Of a stretch of DNA of 64,000 nt, positions 18,059 to 27,173 are shown piece by piece. The number at the start of each line of letters is the position of its first letter. Position 1 is the stretch's first letter. The stretch spans positions 62,001-126,000 of the forward strand of contig NZ_JABLSJ010000009.1 in assembly GCF_013618635.1 (NCBI RefSeq), read 5' to 3'. The notes under the pieces were generated by a model. The model ran no database searches and had not been told where the DNA came from. It worked only from the letters and a program-made list of their open reading frames with translations. Origin of the DNA: Thalassobacillus sp. CUG 92003 (GTDB lineage Bacteria; Bacillota; Bacilli; Bacillales; Halobacillaceae). A program made the translations under genes and the position numbers.

Positions 18059-19969
18059 ATGGAGGATCACTTATTAAAATACAAAAATCAATACCCCTTC
18101 GATCTGTTAAGTGAAGATGAATATAAAGATATATTCGAACACGCTCAGATCAAAGATTACAATAAGAATGAATTTATCATTCATGAAGATCAGGACGAGG
18201 ATACCATCGATATTCATTTTCAAGTCTCAGGTCTGGCCAAGAACATCATGCATCGCTCAAACGGCCAACAGCTTTCCGTGCGATTTTATTACCCTGGCGA
18301 TCTTATCGGCGTCATGATGTTGTTGACGAGCGGAGAAATGAAGTTCTCAGTCCAAGCGTTAGAACCGACGCAAACGTTATGTTTGGATCGCGAGAAATTT
18401 TTCACCATGATGACCCATAATAAGAACTTTTCCAAAGTGGTCATTGACGGCATCAGCAACCTGATGAAGAGTCTATATAATGAAATCGTTTATAAAAGTT
18501 CGCAGACTGATGAGAACGACGACCTGGAACTCTATAAAAAACGGGCGGAAGCCTACATGGAACCACCTATCTTTATTACGCCGCATGAAACAGTTGAAAT
18601 AGCTGCGCGTAAGCTGGAAAAAGAAAAAGTGGAAGCGCTTATTGTGAGTGACAATCAGGAAACGATGCAAGGCATGATTAGTTACCCGGAGGTGCTACGC
18701 GCTTATTTTGCCAATGATCACCATAATCAAGTCAAAGCTTACATGACAGACGAACCCTATGGCTTATCCGATCAAGAATTTATCTACGATGCACTGAGCT
18801 ACCTTAAACACCATCCCACCGAACTCATACCAGTTCTGCACAAAGATAAAATCGTTGGTGTTCTCAGACAGTCCTCATTTTTCAACATAAAAAACTCCGT
18901 CTATTTCGATTTGACTTATCGCATTTCCCATGCCAAAACAGCGGAAGAACTTAAACAATACTCTCCTCTGTTCAACCAACGCTTCCAATCCTTCGTTGCG
19001 AGCTTAATTGATGATCGTATGTATGCTTATGATATTACGGAATTAATGTCGAATTATAATGACCGTATTCATAAGCAGATCGTCCAGATCGCAGAAGATG
19101 AAATGATTTCAGAGGGATATGGCTCCCCGCCCATTAATTATTGCTTTATCGTAATGGGAAGTGAAGGCAGAAAAGAACAAGCGTTTGCTACCGACCAGGA
19201 TAATGGTTTGATCTTATCGGATTATGAACATTTAGCGCATAGAGAGAGCATTGAGTCATACTTCAAATTGTTAGGATACAAAATAAATGACATGCTTGAA
19301 ACGTGTGGATTTCCTTTATGTAAAGGGGGCATCATGGCAAAAGAGGAAAAATGGCGGCAATCCATGACAGCGTGGCACACGTCGATTAATCGATGGATTG
19401 AACGTATGGACGCTGAAGAAATTCGCGATTTTACGATCTTCATGGATTTCCGTCCGATATTCGGGGATTATTCTCTTGCATATGATCTCCGCCATTTTGT
19501 CGTCCAGCGCATTCAACGTTCCCTGAACCTCCATCAACTGCTTATGAAAGATACCTTGCGATTCCGTGTGCCCATTCAACCATTTGGCAGGATCACGGCC
19601 ACCGGCAAAAACCGTTCCTTGGATCTAAAAAAATCAGCAATTATGCAAATCATTAACGCCGTGCGGATATACAGTATAAAATACGGCATTGAGGACATTA
19701 ACACAGTTAATCGTCTGCGCAGTTTAATGGAACAGGAACGGTTTCATCCAAGAGATGCGGAAAATGCCAAACTGGCTCTACACCGCTTACTCAATTTGCG
19801 ATTAAAAGCGCATCTCCATCAGCTAGAAAACGGAATGCCTTTATCAAACGAATTGAAGATGAACACGTTAACAAAGGAAGACAAACGCAGTTTAAGGGAC
19901 GCTTTAAACATAGCCAAACGTCTCCAACAGGTCATTGAATTAAGTTATAACAGAAATCGGGTGGTATAG
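18059..19969 (+). CDS. cNMP-binding / CBS / DUF294 nucleotidyltransferase-like regulatory protein
   Basis: 636 residues, soluble. A cyclic-nucleotide-binding-like domain (about 10-135, with VRFYYPGDLIGVMMLLTSG) is followed by a pair of CBS domains (about 165-275), a DUF294 nucleotidyltransferase-like domain containing FIVMGSEGRKEQ and TDQDNGLI, and a DUF294 C-terminal substrate-binding-like domain. GSEGRKEQ..TDQDN resembles the GS...D.D core of nucleotidyltransferases such as GlnD. The product probably senses a nucleotide, but no substrate is known. The next gene starts on its stop codon (TAGTG), so the pair is translationally coupled. Confidence 0.88.
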   Translation: MEDHLLKYKNQYPFDLLSEDEYKDIFEHAQIKDYNKNEFIIHEDQDEDTIDIHFQVSGLAKNIMHRSNGQQLSVRFYYPGDLIGVMMLLTSGEMKFSVQALEPTQTLCLDREKFFTMMTHNKNFSKVVIDGISNLMKSLYNEIVYKSSQTDENDDLELYKKRAEAYMEPPIFITPHETVEIAARKLEKEKVEALIVSDNQETMQGMISYPEVLRAYFANDHHNQVKAYMTDEPYGLSDQEFIYDALSYLKHHPTELIPVLHKDKIVGVLRQSSFFNIKNSVYFDLTYRISHAKTAEELKQYSPLFNQRFQSFVASLIDDRMYAYDITELMSNYNDRIHKQIVQIAEDEMISEGYGSPPINYCFIVMGSEGRKEQAFATDQDNGLILSDYEHLAHRESIESYFKLLGYKINDMLETCGFPLCKGGIMAKEEKWRQSMTAWHTSINRWIERMDAEEIRDFTIFMDFRPIFGDYSLAYDLRHFVVQRIQRSLNLHQLLMKDTLRFRVPIQPFGRITATGKNRSLDLKKSAIMQIINAVRIYSIKYGIEDINTVNRLRSLMEQERFHPRDAENAKLALHRLLNLRLKAHLHQLENGMPLSNELKMNTLTKEDKRSLRDALNIAKRLQQVIELSYNRNRVV

Positions 19970-20682
19970 TGCTGCCCATCGATCTGCAGATATTAAAATA
20001 TATTTTTTTTGAAAAACCAATTTACCATTACAAAATCAAACCATACCTTAAACGCACAGATTATCAAAATTTGCATGATGAACTCGAGCATTATCAACGA
20101 CCAGAAACGATGCTTAAGGCCAACCTCAAAGACATTGATTTCACTATCTTTGATTTGGAAACAACTGGGTTCTTGCCTGAGATCGGGCATGAAATCATTT
20201 CAATTGGAGCCATTCGAATAAATGCCTTTGATGAAGAGGAGACATTCTATCATGTGGTACGCCCTATCCGTCCAGTGAATAAGCATATTCTGGATCTCAC
20301 AGGATTAGATACGAATCAGTTAAAGGAAGCGGCATCATTCATAACAGTCTTCCTACAGTTTTTGGAATTCAGTCGCAACTCTGTATTGGTTGCTCATCCA
20401 GCGAAATTCGATATGAGATTTGTCAAAGCAATGCTGAAAAGATGGAAACTGCCCGTTTATGATCCCCCATACATTGACTCTCAGGCAATGGCAAAGTGGC
20501 TGTTACCAACCATGAATTGTCAACTTGATGAATTGATTAAGCACTTTCACATTCAGCAATTGGATCGCCATCATGCTTTAAACGATGCCTTGATGACAGC
20601 GGAGTTGTTTCAACACCTCATAAGCCTGTCTCCCCAACATGAGCCATTTTCCTACCTCGATCTCAAGAAGAAGCTTCGTTAA
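19969..20682 (+). CDS. DEDDh-family 3'-5' exonuclease (DnaQ-like)
   Basis: 237 residues. Exo I motif FTIFDLETTG supplies Asp62 and Glu64; Exo II is VAHPAKFDMRF; Exo III is DRHHALNDALMTAELF with the His and Asp of the DEDDh class. The N-terminal ~50 residues are an extra helical leader, as in the stand-alone exonucleases that follow CBS/DUF294 proteins. GTG start overlaps the previous stop by one base. The pairing suggests regulated nucleic acid turnover, but that is inference. Confidence 0.88.
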   Translation: MLPIDLQILKYIFFEKPIYHYKIKPYLKRTDYQNLHDELEHYQRPETMLKANLKDIDFTIFDLETTGFLPEIGHEIISIGAIRINAFDEEETFYHVVRPIRPVNKHILDLTGLDTNQLKEAASFITVFLQFLEFSRNSVLVAHPAKFDMRFVKAMLKRWKLPVYDPPYIDSQAMAKWLLPTMNCQLDELIKHFHIQQLDRHHALNDALMTAELFQHLISLSPQHEPFSYLDLKKKLR

Positions 20683-20709
20683 TGCCAGGCCAGTTAGCTT
20701 CGAGCCAAA

Positions 20710-20752
20710 CCACAAAATGCCGAACGCAATGTTCGGCATTTTGTGGTTTATT
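20710..20752. terminator. Strong terminator between convergent genes
   Basis: CCACAAAATGCCGAAC pairs perfectly with GTTCGGCATTTTGTGG around a five-base loop. It can serve both the exonuclease gene and the aspartokinase gene. Confidence 0.92.
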
Positions 20753-20836
20753 TAATTTGTGTCAACTTCCTTTTATGTAGGTTGGGGGCTATCTGAAAGT
20801 CCCCACCATACATAAGGGGAAGCACTCAGTCAACAT

Positions 20837-22186
20837 TTACGATTCAAAAAACGTATGATACAACGAGCGGACGGCATCTTCCATCCCTTCAGCTTTAACA
20901 CCGAACATCATGGATACTTCAGAAGAGCCCTGGTTAATCATTTCAATGTTTACATTAGCCGCGCTGATTGCATTCGTGGCTTGGCTGGCAATTCCGACTG
21001 TACTATTCATGCCTTCACCCACAATCATTATCATGGCTAAATCGCGTTCAATACTCACCATATCGACATCTAATTCCGATTGGATACGCGAAACGACACG
21101 CTTTTCTTTCTCCTCGGTCAACTGATGGTCTCTTAAAATGACCGACATGTCATCAATCCCTGAGGGCGTGTGCTCAAACGAAATATCCTCATCTTCAAGG
21201 ATGTGTAACAGCTTCCGGCCAAACCCTGTTTCACGGTTCATTAAATATTTGCTCACATACAAGTTAAGAAAGCCTTCATCACTGGCGATCCCAACCACAT
21301 AACCATAGTCATGATGATTTTCAGAAACAATCATCGTACCTTCAGCTTCCGGGTTGTTCGTATTTTTAATACAAACCGGAATCCTGGCTTTGAAGGCAGG
21401 GATTAACGCTTCATCATGAAAGACAGAAAAACCGGCATACGATAGTTCCCGCATTTCTTTATAAGTCAAAGACGTTATTTGTTTCGGATTTGCCACAATA
21501 TTAGGGTTTACACAAAATACAGAATCCACGTCAGTGAAATTCTCATACAAATCCGCTTTTACGCCGGCGGCTACAATGGAACCGGTAATATCAGAACCAC
21601 CACGAGAAAACGTCACCAGCTTACCCGCTTTGGTATAACCAAAAAAGCCTGGGATGACGAGGATTTCAGATCGGTTACGAAGTTGATACAGGCGTTCAAG
21701 GCTATCGTTCAACACAATTGCGCTGCCTGAGTCATCACTAACTAAGATACCGGCATCTTTCGGGTTAACATAGGACGCTTCAACACCTAAATGTTGCAAA
21801 TATGCACTCAAGACGATTGCTGTGCCATCTTCTCCACATGATTTCAGGGCATCCATGGTCATTTTATCGTCCTGATGATCACTTACTATTTTCTGGATCT
21901 TTGCTTCAATCGTTTCTACGAGTTCCAGGGAAAGACCGAGTTCTTCAACCATGGACTGAAAGCGATCAACAATTTTCCGATACAGTTTTTCATCTTCCTC
22001 GCCGTTAATAACCGTTTCGGCATATTCAATCAATAAATCAGTTGTTTTTTCATCTCCGGAAAATCGTTTCCCCGGGGCAGACACGACAACAATTTTCCGT
22101 TCATCATGTTCAGTAATGATACTGCTTATTTTTTGCAATTGCTCTGCGTCTGCGACAGAGCTGCCTCCGAATTTTACTACATTCAT
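20837..22186 (-). CDS. thrD: Aspartokinase (class III, YclM/ThrD-like)
   Basis: 449 residues. The amino acid kinase domain begins VVKFGGSSVADAEQL and contains FSRGGSDITGSIVA and YENFTDVDSVF; two ACT domains follow (about 300-449), with VGEGMNSTVGIASQATNAIS. Length and lack of an internal start separate it from LysC, whose beta subunit is made from within the gene; it resembles B. subtilis YclM. It phosphorylates aspartate for Lys/Thr/Met synthesis. Monocistronic. The upstream 120 bases hold no lysine riboswitch. Placement next to spo0A is not the B. subtilis order. Confidence 0.93.
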   Translation of the reverse strand: MNVVKFGGSSVADAEQLQKISSIITEHDERKIVVVSAPGKRFSGDEKTTDLLIEYAETVINGEEDEKLYRKIVDRFQSMVEELGLSLELVETIEAKIQKIVSDHQDDKMTMDALKSCGEDGTAIVLSAYLQHLGVEASYVNPKDAGILVSDDSGSAIVLNDSLERLYQLRNRSEILVIPGFFGYTKAGKLVTFSRGGSDITGSIVAAGVKADLYENFTDVDSVFCVNPNIVANPKQITSLTYKEMRELSYAGFSVFHDEALIPAFKARIPVCIKNTNNPEAEGTMIVSENHHDYGYVVGIASDEGFLNLYVSKYLMNRETGFGRKLLHILEDEDISFEHTPSGIDDMSVILRDHQLTEEKEKRVVSRIQSELDVDMVSIERDLAMIMIVGEGMNSTVGIASQATNAISAANVNIEMINQGSSEVSMMFGVKAEGMEDAVRSLYHTFFES

Positions 22187-22310
22187 TTGTACAACTCCCT
22201 AATAAGAAATATGACTAATAATTTTAAATTGTACCATAACGGACTGGGTATTTTGAATGCTGAAAGCGTTAAGAAGTAAAAATTATATTTAGAAAAACAC
22301 AACCCACCAT

Positions 22311-22347
22311 TAAAAAGCCTTCTATCCCGTTTAGAATAGAAGGCTTA
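22311..22347 (-). terminator. Terminator downstream of spo0A
   Basis: Minus strand TAAGCCTTCTAT pairs with ATAGAAGGCTT and is followed by TTT, about 100 bases after the spo0A stop. Confidence 0.85.
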
Positions 22348-22447
22348 AACACGTATGAAAGTAAGAAGCTTAGGTAAGAAATCGTGTCATATGAGACGAT
22401 CCTTTATCAAAAGAAAAATAAGTTCAGCTTCAGATAAGGATGAAGAA

Positions 22448-23227
22448 CTAGCTGGCGCGGTGTTCAAGCCGCAAACGATCAGCTACCATGGCAATGAATT
22501 CACTATTAGTCGGTTTAGCTTTGCTGTTGGAAATTGTATAACCGAACAAAGAAGCAATTGCATCGATATTTCCTCGGTTCCACGCCACTTCGATAGCATG
22601 GCGAATGGCTCTTTCGACGCGAGACGATGTAGTATCGAATTTCGTTGCGATATCAGGATACAGTACTTTTGTAATTGAACCTAACAATTCGATGTCGTTA
22701 TAAACCATGGAAATAGCTTCTCGCAAGTAAAGATACCCTTTAATGTGTGCCGGGACACCGACCTCATGGATAATGTGCGTGATGCTGGTATCCAAATCAG
22801 GTTTCTTCCCTTGTTTATAGCTGCTACCGATCGCTTTGTTGATTGGGTCGCTCGTGTGCTTGACTTGACGGACCTGATCCAGAAGACTATCCAGATCAAA
22901 AGGCTTCATCATGAAATATGACGCCCCCAACTCAACTGCTTTCTTCGTTACATCTTCCTGACCAAAGGCTGTCAACATGATGACACTTGGCTTGTTTTCC
23001 TTTTCACTTTCCTTCATCGTCTGCAACACAGCAAGTCCATCTTTGTGAGGCATGATAATATCAAGAATCAGTACATCAGGATCTGTTTCCTCGAGCATAT
23101 CAAGACATTCTTTCCCATTATAGGCTGTCCCAATAACGTCTACATCCTGAACACCTGAAAAATAATCCTCCAACAATTTCACTAATTCACGGTTATCATC
23201 AGCTAAACATACTTTCACTTTCTCCAC
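22448..23227 (-). CDS. spo0A: Sporulation master response regulator Spo0A
   Basis: 259 residues. The receiver domain (1-125) has the acidic pocket ADDN at 9-12, phosphoacceptor Asp56 in VLILDIIMP, and Lys in MMKPFD. The C-terminal effector domain has the Spo0A recognition helix region [20 protein letters not shown] and the activation region [17 protein letters not shown]. It receives phosphate from the phosphorelay and controls entry into sporulation. GTG start with AAGGAGG upstream. A sigma-H-like promoter and two 0A boxes lie upstream, consistent with autoregulation. Confidence 0.98.
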   Translation of the reverse strand: MEKVKVCLADDNRELVKLLEDYFSGVQDVDVIGTAYNGKECLDMLEETDPDVLILDIIMPHKDGLAVLQTMKESEKENKPSVIMLTAFGQEDVTKKAVELGASYFMMKPFDLDSLLDQVRQVKHTSDPINKAIGSSYKQGKKPDLDTSITHIIHEVGVPAHIKGYLYLREAISMVYNDIELLGSITKVLYPDIATKFDTTSSRVERAIRHAIEVAWNRGNIDAIASLFGYTISNSKAKPTNSEFIAMVADRLRLEHRAS

Positions 23228-23272
23228 GTAAGTTCCTCCTTACTTAATTATCCTTCTCTTCCAATTAACGTA

Positions 23273-23279
23273 TTCGACA
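23273..23279 (-). promoter_or_regulatory. 0A box (Spo0A binding site), promoter-proximal
   Basis: TGTCGAA on the minus strand in the context CTTGTCGAAT, 46 bases before the spo0A start. Confidence 0.65.
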
Positions 23280-23321
23280 AGGATTATGAATTCCCTTTTA
23301 TTCTAACAGAAAAAATTGAAT

Positions 23322-23347
23322 TATTCTCGTTTTTCTTTAAAATACTT
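23322..23347 (-). promoter_or_regulatory. Candidate sigma-H promoter of spo0A
   Basis: Minus strand AGTATTT, 11 bases, GAGAATAA, near the sigma-H consensus AGGAWWT-N11/12-RnnGAAT with one clear -35 mismatch. B. subtilis spo0A is induced from a sigma-H promoter. Confidence 0.5.
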
Positions 23348-23403
23348 TTATTTGCTTCTGTTTTCGATGACATTCAACAAAAAGGTACAATTCCCAAGAA
23401 TGA

Positions 23404-23412
23404 TTTGTCGAA
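23404..23412 (+). promoter_or_regulatory. 0A box, distal
   Basis: TTTGTCGAA on the plus strand, between the spoIVB terminator and the spo0A promoter. Confidence 0.6.
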
Positions 23413-23452
23413 TTTTCTTTACGTACTATAACATAATGATGGCAAGGCTAAC

Positions 23453-23480
23453 AAAAAAGGCTCTCCCAAAGGAGAACCTT
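23453..23480 (-). terminator. Terminator of spoIVB
   Basis: Minus strand AAGGTTCTCC, loop TTTG, GGAGAGCC, then TTTTTT; the stem begins at the spoIVB stop codon. Confidence 0.9.
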
Positions 23481-24750
23481 AGCTTGCCTTTTGTTGTTGT
23501 TGCTTGGATAATTCGATTCCAGCCTCTTTTAACATCCATTCAATATGAACGCCATAGCCTGAAGTCGGATCATTAACAAATACATGGGTGACAGCACCGA
23601 CAATTTTATTATTTTGAATAATGGGGCTTCCGCTCATCCCTTGAACGATACCGCCTGTTTTATCCAATAATTCTGGGTCCGTAATTTTAATGATCATACC
23701 TTTTGTGACTGGGCTGTCCTTTGGCATATTCGTAATAATCTCAATATCGAATGGCTGTACTTTTTCTCCATCCAACACCGTTAAGATTTGCGCTGGCCCT
23801 TCTTTGATTTGTTCAGCCGGCGCGATTGATAACGGCTTTTCATAGAGGTCATTGGTAATTTTATCCTCTAATTCACCAAATATACCAAACGGTGAATTTT
23901 TCGTTATATTTCCGATTTTATCCTCATTCATGGAAAAGTCTGCCCGTTTTTCTCCTGGGATGCCCTGGCTTCCTTTTTCAATTGAGGTGACATTGGATCG
24001 TACGATCGTGCCGTCATGAATTTCAATGGGCTGCTTCGTATCCATATCCGAAATAACGTGCCCTAATGCCCCGTACTTCTGGCTGTCAGGGTGGTAAAAC
24101 GTCATGGTTCCAATACCGGCTGCAGAGTCACGTATATAGAGACCAAGCTGATACTCTTTTTCTTTATCATCAAAACCCGGCGTCACAGTTTTTTCGTACG
24201 TTTGTTGCTTACGCTTTATTTTAAAGGTCAATGGCTCATTATTTTCACCAGATTCAGACACTAACGGCGTTAAATCTTTCATGGCCTTTAACGGCTTTCC
24301 GTTAACCTCAAGAATGATATCGCCAACCTGGATACCCGCTTCTTCACCAGGAGAAGCTTTCGTTTCACCACTTTTTACAAGGTGATGACCCACGACCAGC
24401 ATGCCTAATGTATGGAGCTTAACTCCAACAGATTGTCCGCCAGGGACTAGCCGAATATCTTTCAGCGGTGTTACGTCCACTTTTTTGATCGGCAGGCCTG
24501 CAAGCTCATAATACATGCTTGTTTTGTCTTGCAATGTGCTGCTACCTAGTGATGACACAGCAGGAATCGTATTTTCCTCTTTTTGACTAGTGTCACTAAA
24601 TACAGGCAGTGCTGATCCTGCTTCAGAAGAAAACACTTTTACGTGAGTTGGGATGGATAAATAGTGTTGAACTGGGGTAAATAAAGGTAAAAGGGATATT
24701 AACAGCAGGAGAACGGAGCCAACGATATATTTTGTCATTTGATTTTTCAC
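23479..24750 (-). CDS. spoIVB: SpoIVB serine peptidase
   Basis: 423 residues. One N-terminal membrane helix (KYIVGSVLLLLISLLPLF), a PDZ domain (about 120-200, EEAGIQVGDIILEVNGKPL), and a C-terminal S55 peptidase domain with the histidine in ALGHVISDMDT and the serine in QGMSGSPIIQ. Secreted from the forespore, it cleaves SpoIVFA to release pro-sigma-K processing in the mother cell. The frame opens at 24783, but GTG 24750 has AAGGAG at good spacing. A sigma-G-like promoter lies upstream. Confidence 0.96.
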   Translation of the reverse strand: MKNQMTKYIVGSVLLLLISLLPLFTPVQHYLSIPTHVKVFSSEAGSALPVFSDTSQKEENTIPAVSSLGSSTLQDKTSMYYELAGLPIKKVDVTPLKDIRLVPGGQSVGVKLHTLGMLVVGHHLVKSGETKASPGEEAGIQVGDIILEVNGKPLKAMKDLTPLVSESGENNEPLTFKIKRKQQTYEKTVTPGFDDKEKEYQLGLYIRDSAAGIGTMTFYHPDSQKYGALGHVISDMDTKQPIEIHDGTIVRSNVTSIEKGSQGIPGEKRADFSMNEDKIGNITKNSPFGIFGELEDKITNDLYEKPLSIAPAEQIKEGPAQILTVLDGEKVQPFDIEIITNMPKDSPVTKGMIIKITDPELLDKTGGIVQGMSGSPIIQNNKIVGAVTHVFVNDPTSGYGVHIEWMLKEAGIELSKQQQQKAS

Positions 24751-24799
24751 AGATTCACACTCCTTGTCACTCTCCTGAACCATTTATTAATGGCTTAAT

Positions 24800-24829
24800 T
24801 ATAATGTGGTCGTTTATAGCCATTTTTAA
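24800..24829 (-). promoter_or_regulatory. Candidate sigma-G/sigma-F promoter of spoIVB
   Basis: Minus strand TTAAAA, 17 bases, CATTATA. The -10 fits CATnnTA; the -35 matches TGAATA at four of six positions. Forespore expression of spoIVB is established in B. subtilis. Confidence 0.5.
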
Positions 24830-24870
24830 ACCATTTGACAATCAGTAAATAAAGGATGAATTTCCTTAGA

Positions 24871-24902
24871 ATAAAAAAATCACGCTGAATGACAGCGTGA
24901 AT
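24871..24902 (-). terminator. Terminator of the recN transcript
   Basis: TCACGCTG pairs with CAGCGTGA around a five-base loop and runs into seven T residues on the minus strand. Confidence 0.88.
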
Positions 24903-24905
24903 GAA

Positions 24906-26630
24906 TCAAGCTTTATGTTTAGCAGCCAATTGTAATAATTCCTTTGCATGCTCCCGTGTCGTATCGGTTAATTCCGCTCCGGTAATCATGCGGCTGATTT
25001 CATCGGTTTTTTCTTCCGAGGAAAGTTCAACGACATGAGTAGACGTGTGGTTTTCTGTCACATCTTTTTCAATGCGTAAGTGTGTGTCAGCCATTGATGC
25101 CACCTGAGGGAGATGAGAAATGCACAATACCTGTGAACCTTCTGCAATACCATAAATTTTTTCGGCAATAGCTTGGGCAACGCGTCCGCTCACTCCAGTA
25201 TCGACTTCATCAAAAATGACGCTTGTCACACCTTGATGCTTGGAAAAAATGCGTTTTAACGCAAGCATAATACGAGACGTTTCCCCTCCAGATGCCACTT
25301 TATGAAGCTCTTTCAAGGGTTCACCCGGGTTGGTGGAAATGAGGAATCGAATGTGATCAAAGCCCGACGGTGTTAACTTGACGCGTGAGCCTTCCCATTC
25401 AGGGTCTTGATCTTGCTTGCCTTCTTTATGTGTAATATGGACATCGAATTCTGCTTTATCAAGATATAAGTCCTTTAATTCTTCATGTATGTGTTGGGCT
25501 AACCTATCAGAAGCTGAGGTACGTATATCGTGCAAATGTTTAGCATCGAGAAATGCATCTTTCCCGCTTTCTTCAATTTGATGGTGCAGTTTAGATAAGT
25601 GCGAGTCTTTATTTTTAATTTCATCAATTTCTTCTTCAATTTTTGCAGCGTATTCCAGAATTTCTTCGACAGATTGGCCATATTTTTTCTTTAAACGATT
25701 GATTTCATTTAAACGGCCTTCAATCTCATTCAGGCGATCGGGATCGAATTCCAATGCTTCCATGCGCTGACTTAGTTTAAAAGTCATTTCTTCCATCAAA
25801 TAATAATAGTTGGATAATTCTTCAGTCATTTCGCTTAGCTCGGCATCTACATCGTTCGATGTTTCAAGGGCAGACAAGGCATGTGAGATCCAATCCAGAC
25901 CCTTTTGTTCCCCGTACAAGGCATGATAAGCATCTTGGACAGATTGAAATAATTTTTCGAAATTAGCCAATTTATTGCGTTCTTCCGCTAATTTCTCATC
26001 TTCCTGGGGTTCAAGATCAGCACTCTGAAGTTCTTTTAATTGAAAGTCAAGCAAGTCTAATCGCTGGGCCATTTCCTGTTCATTCTCGCTTAGCTCCCGG
26101 TACCTTTTAACTAGGGTTTGATAGTGATCAAATACCCGGTGATAATCGCGCTTAGCCTGATAAAGCGCTTCTCCAGCAAACATATCAAGTAACTCAATAT
26201 GCCGTTCAGGCTCCATCAGTGATTGTGTTTCATGCTGACTATGGATATCAATCAATACGCGCCCGAATTCCTTCAAAATACCAAGGGTCACTAACTTGCC
26301 ATTGATTCGGCAAATACTTTTACCTTGATGGGTGATACTGCGATGTAAGACAATCATGCGATCTTCCCCTATTTCAACTCCAAATTCTTGGGCAACATCG
26401 ATAACCATATGATGGTCTTCTACAGTGAATAATCCTTCAATTTCCGCGCGTTTCGTCCCATGACGGACGTATTCAACCGAACCGCGTCCGCCAGATAAAA
26501 GTTGTATGGCATCGATGATGATCGACTTTCCAGCGCCGGTTTCACCTGTTAATACCGTGAGTCCTTCTTTGAATGTTACCGAAACTTCATCTATTATGGC
26601 AAAGTCGCGTATGGATAATTCTGTGAGCAC
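24906..26630 (-). CDS. recN: DNA repair protein RecN
   Basis: About 574 residues, an SMC-like ATPase. Walker A GETGAGKSIIIDAI is near the N-terminus, the signature ASGGETSRIMLALK and Walker B VIFDEVDTG near the C-terminus, with a long coiled coil between (about 160-400). It acts early at double-strand breaks. An in-frame GTG at 26639 lies inside the SD; GGAGGTGA placed five bases before the GTG at 26630 makes the latter the likely start. Ten-to-twenty bases after argR, so co-transcribed. Confidence 0.96.
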   Translation of the reverse strand: MLTELSIRDFAIIDEVSVTFKEGLTVLTGETGAGKSIIIDAIQLLSGGRGSVEYVRHGTKRAEIEGLFTVEDHHMVIDVAQEFGVEIGEDRMIVLHRSITHQGKSICRINGKLVTLGILKEFGRVLIDIHSQHETQSLMEPERHIELLDMFAGEALYQAKRDYHRVFDHYQTLVKRYRELSENEQEMAQRLDLLDFQLKELQSADLEPQEDEKLAEERNKLANFEKLFQSVQDAYHALYGEQKGLDWISHALSALETSNDVDAELSEMTEELSNYYYLMEEMTFKLSQRMEALEFDPDRLNEIEGRLNEINRLKKKYGQSVEEILEYAAKIEEEIDEIKNKDSHLSKLHHQIEESGKDAFLDAKHLHDIRTSASDRLAQHIHEELKDLYLDKAEFDVHITHKEGKQDQDPEWEGSRVKLTPSGFDHIRFLISTNPGEPLKELHKVASGGETSRIMLALKRIFSKHQGVTSVIFDEVDTGVSGRVAQAIAEKIYGIAEGSQVLCISHLPQVASMADTHLRIEKDVTENHTSTHVVELSSEEKTDEISRMITGAELTDTTREHAKELLQLAAKHKA

Positions 26631-26649
26631 CCTGCTCACCTCCTGTCAC

Positions 26650-27099
26650 CTAAAGCATTTCCAACAGTTGTTCACTGATTGTTTCTGTGAGTTCTTCACT
26701 GCGACAAATAATAAGGCATGTATCATCTCCACAAATCGTGCCCATGATCTCTTCCCAGTCCAAATTATCAATCAGTGCCCCGACAGCGTTCGCATTGCCA
26801 GGGAGGGTTTTGAGAACAATGAAGTGTCCTGAACGATCGATGCTCACAAATGCATCCATCATAAGACGTCTGAGCTTTTCTAACGGATTGAACCTCTGGT
26901 CAGCCGGTAAACTGTATTTGTAACGCCCATCAATCATAGGTACTTTGACTAAGTGCAATTCTTTGATATCTCGTGACACTGTAGCTTGCGTCACGTCGTA
27001 ACCCATAGCCTTCAACCGAAAAACCAGCTCATCCTGAGTTTCAATATCATCATTGGTAATGAGTTCACGAATTTTGATATGACGCTGTCCTTTATTCAC
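26650..27099 (-). CDS. argR: Arginine repressor ArgR (AhrC)
   Basis: 149 residues. The winged-helix DNA-binding domain (1-70) contains [17 protein letters not shown]; the C-terminal hexamerisation domain has the arginine-binding [15 protein letters not shown]. It represses arginine synthesis and activates catabolism. GTG start with GGGGGATG upstream. The argR-recN linkage is conserved in Bacillus. Confidence 0.96.
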   Translation of the reverse strand: MNKGQRHIKIRELITNDDIETQDELVFRLKAMGYDVTQATVSRDIKELHLVKVPMIDGRYKYSLPADQRFNPLEKLRRLMMDAFVSIDRSGHFIVLKTLPGNANAVGALIDNLDWEEIMGTICGDDTCLIICRSEELTETISEQLLEML

Positions 27100-27173
27100 C
27101 TAACATCCCCCATTTCTAAACCACCCAACTCCATATCCAGGGGCTTCACTTGCAAAAGCTTCAACTTATTCCT

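Noticed and set aside
20774-20814. Second hairpin after the exonuclease/aspartokinase junction
   Set aside because: The stem is imperfect and no T tract follows on either strand; the perfect hairpin at 20710-20752 suffices.
22187-22310. Possible lysine riboswitch before the aspartokinase
   Set aside because: The leader is short and AT-rich, with none of the conserved lysine-aptamer words or a terminator.
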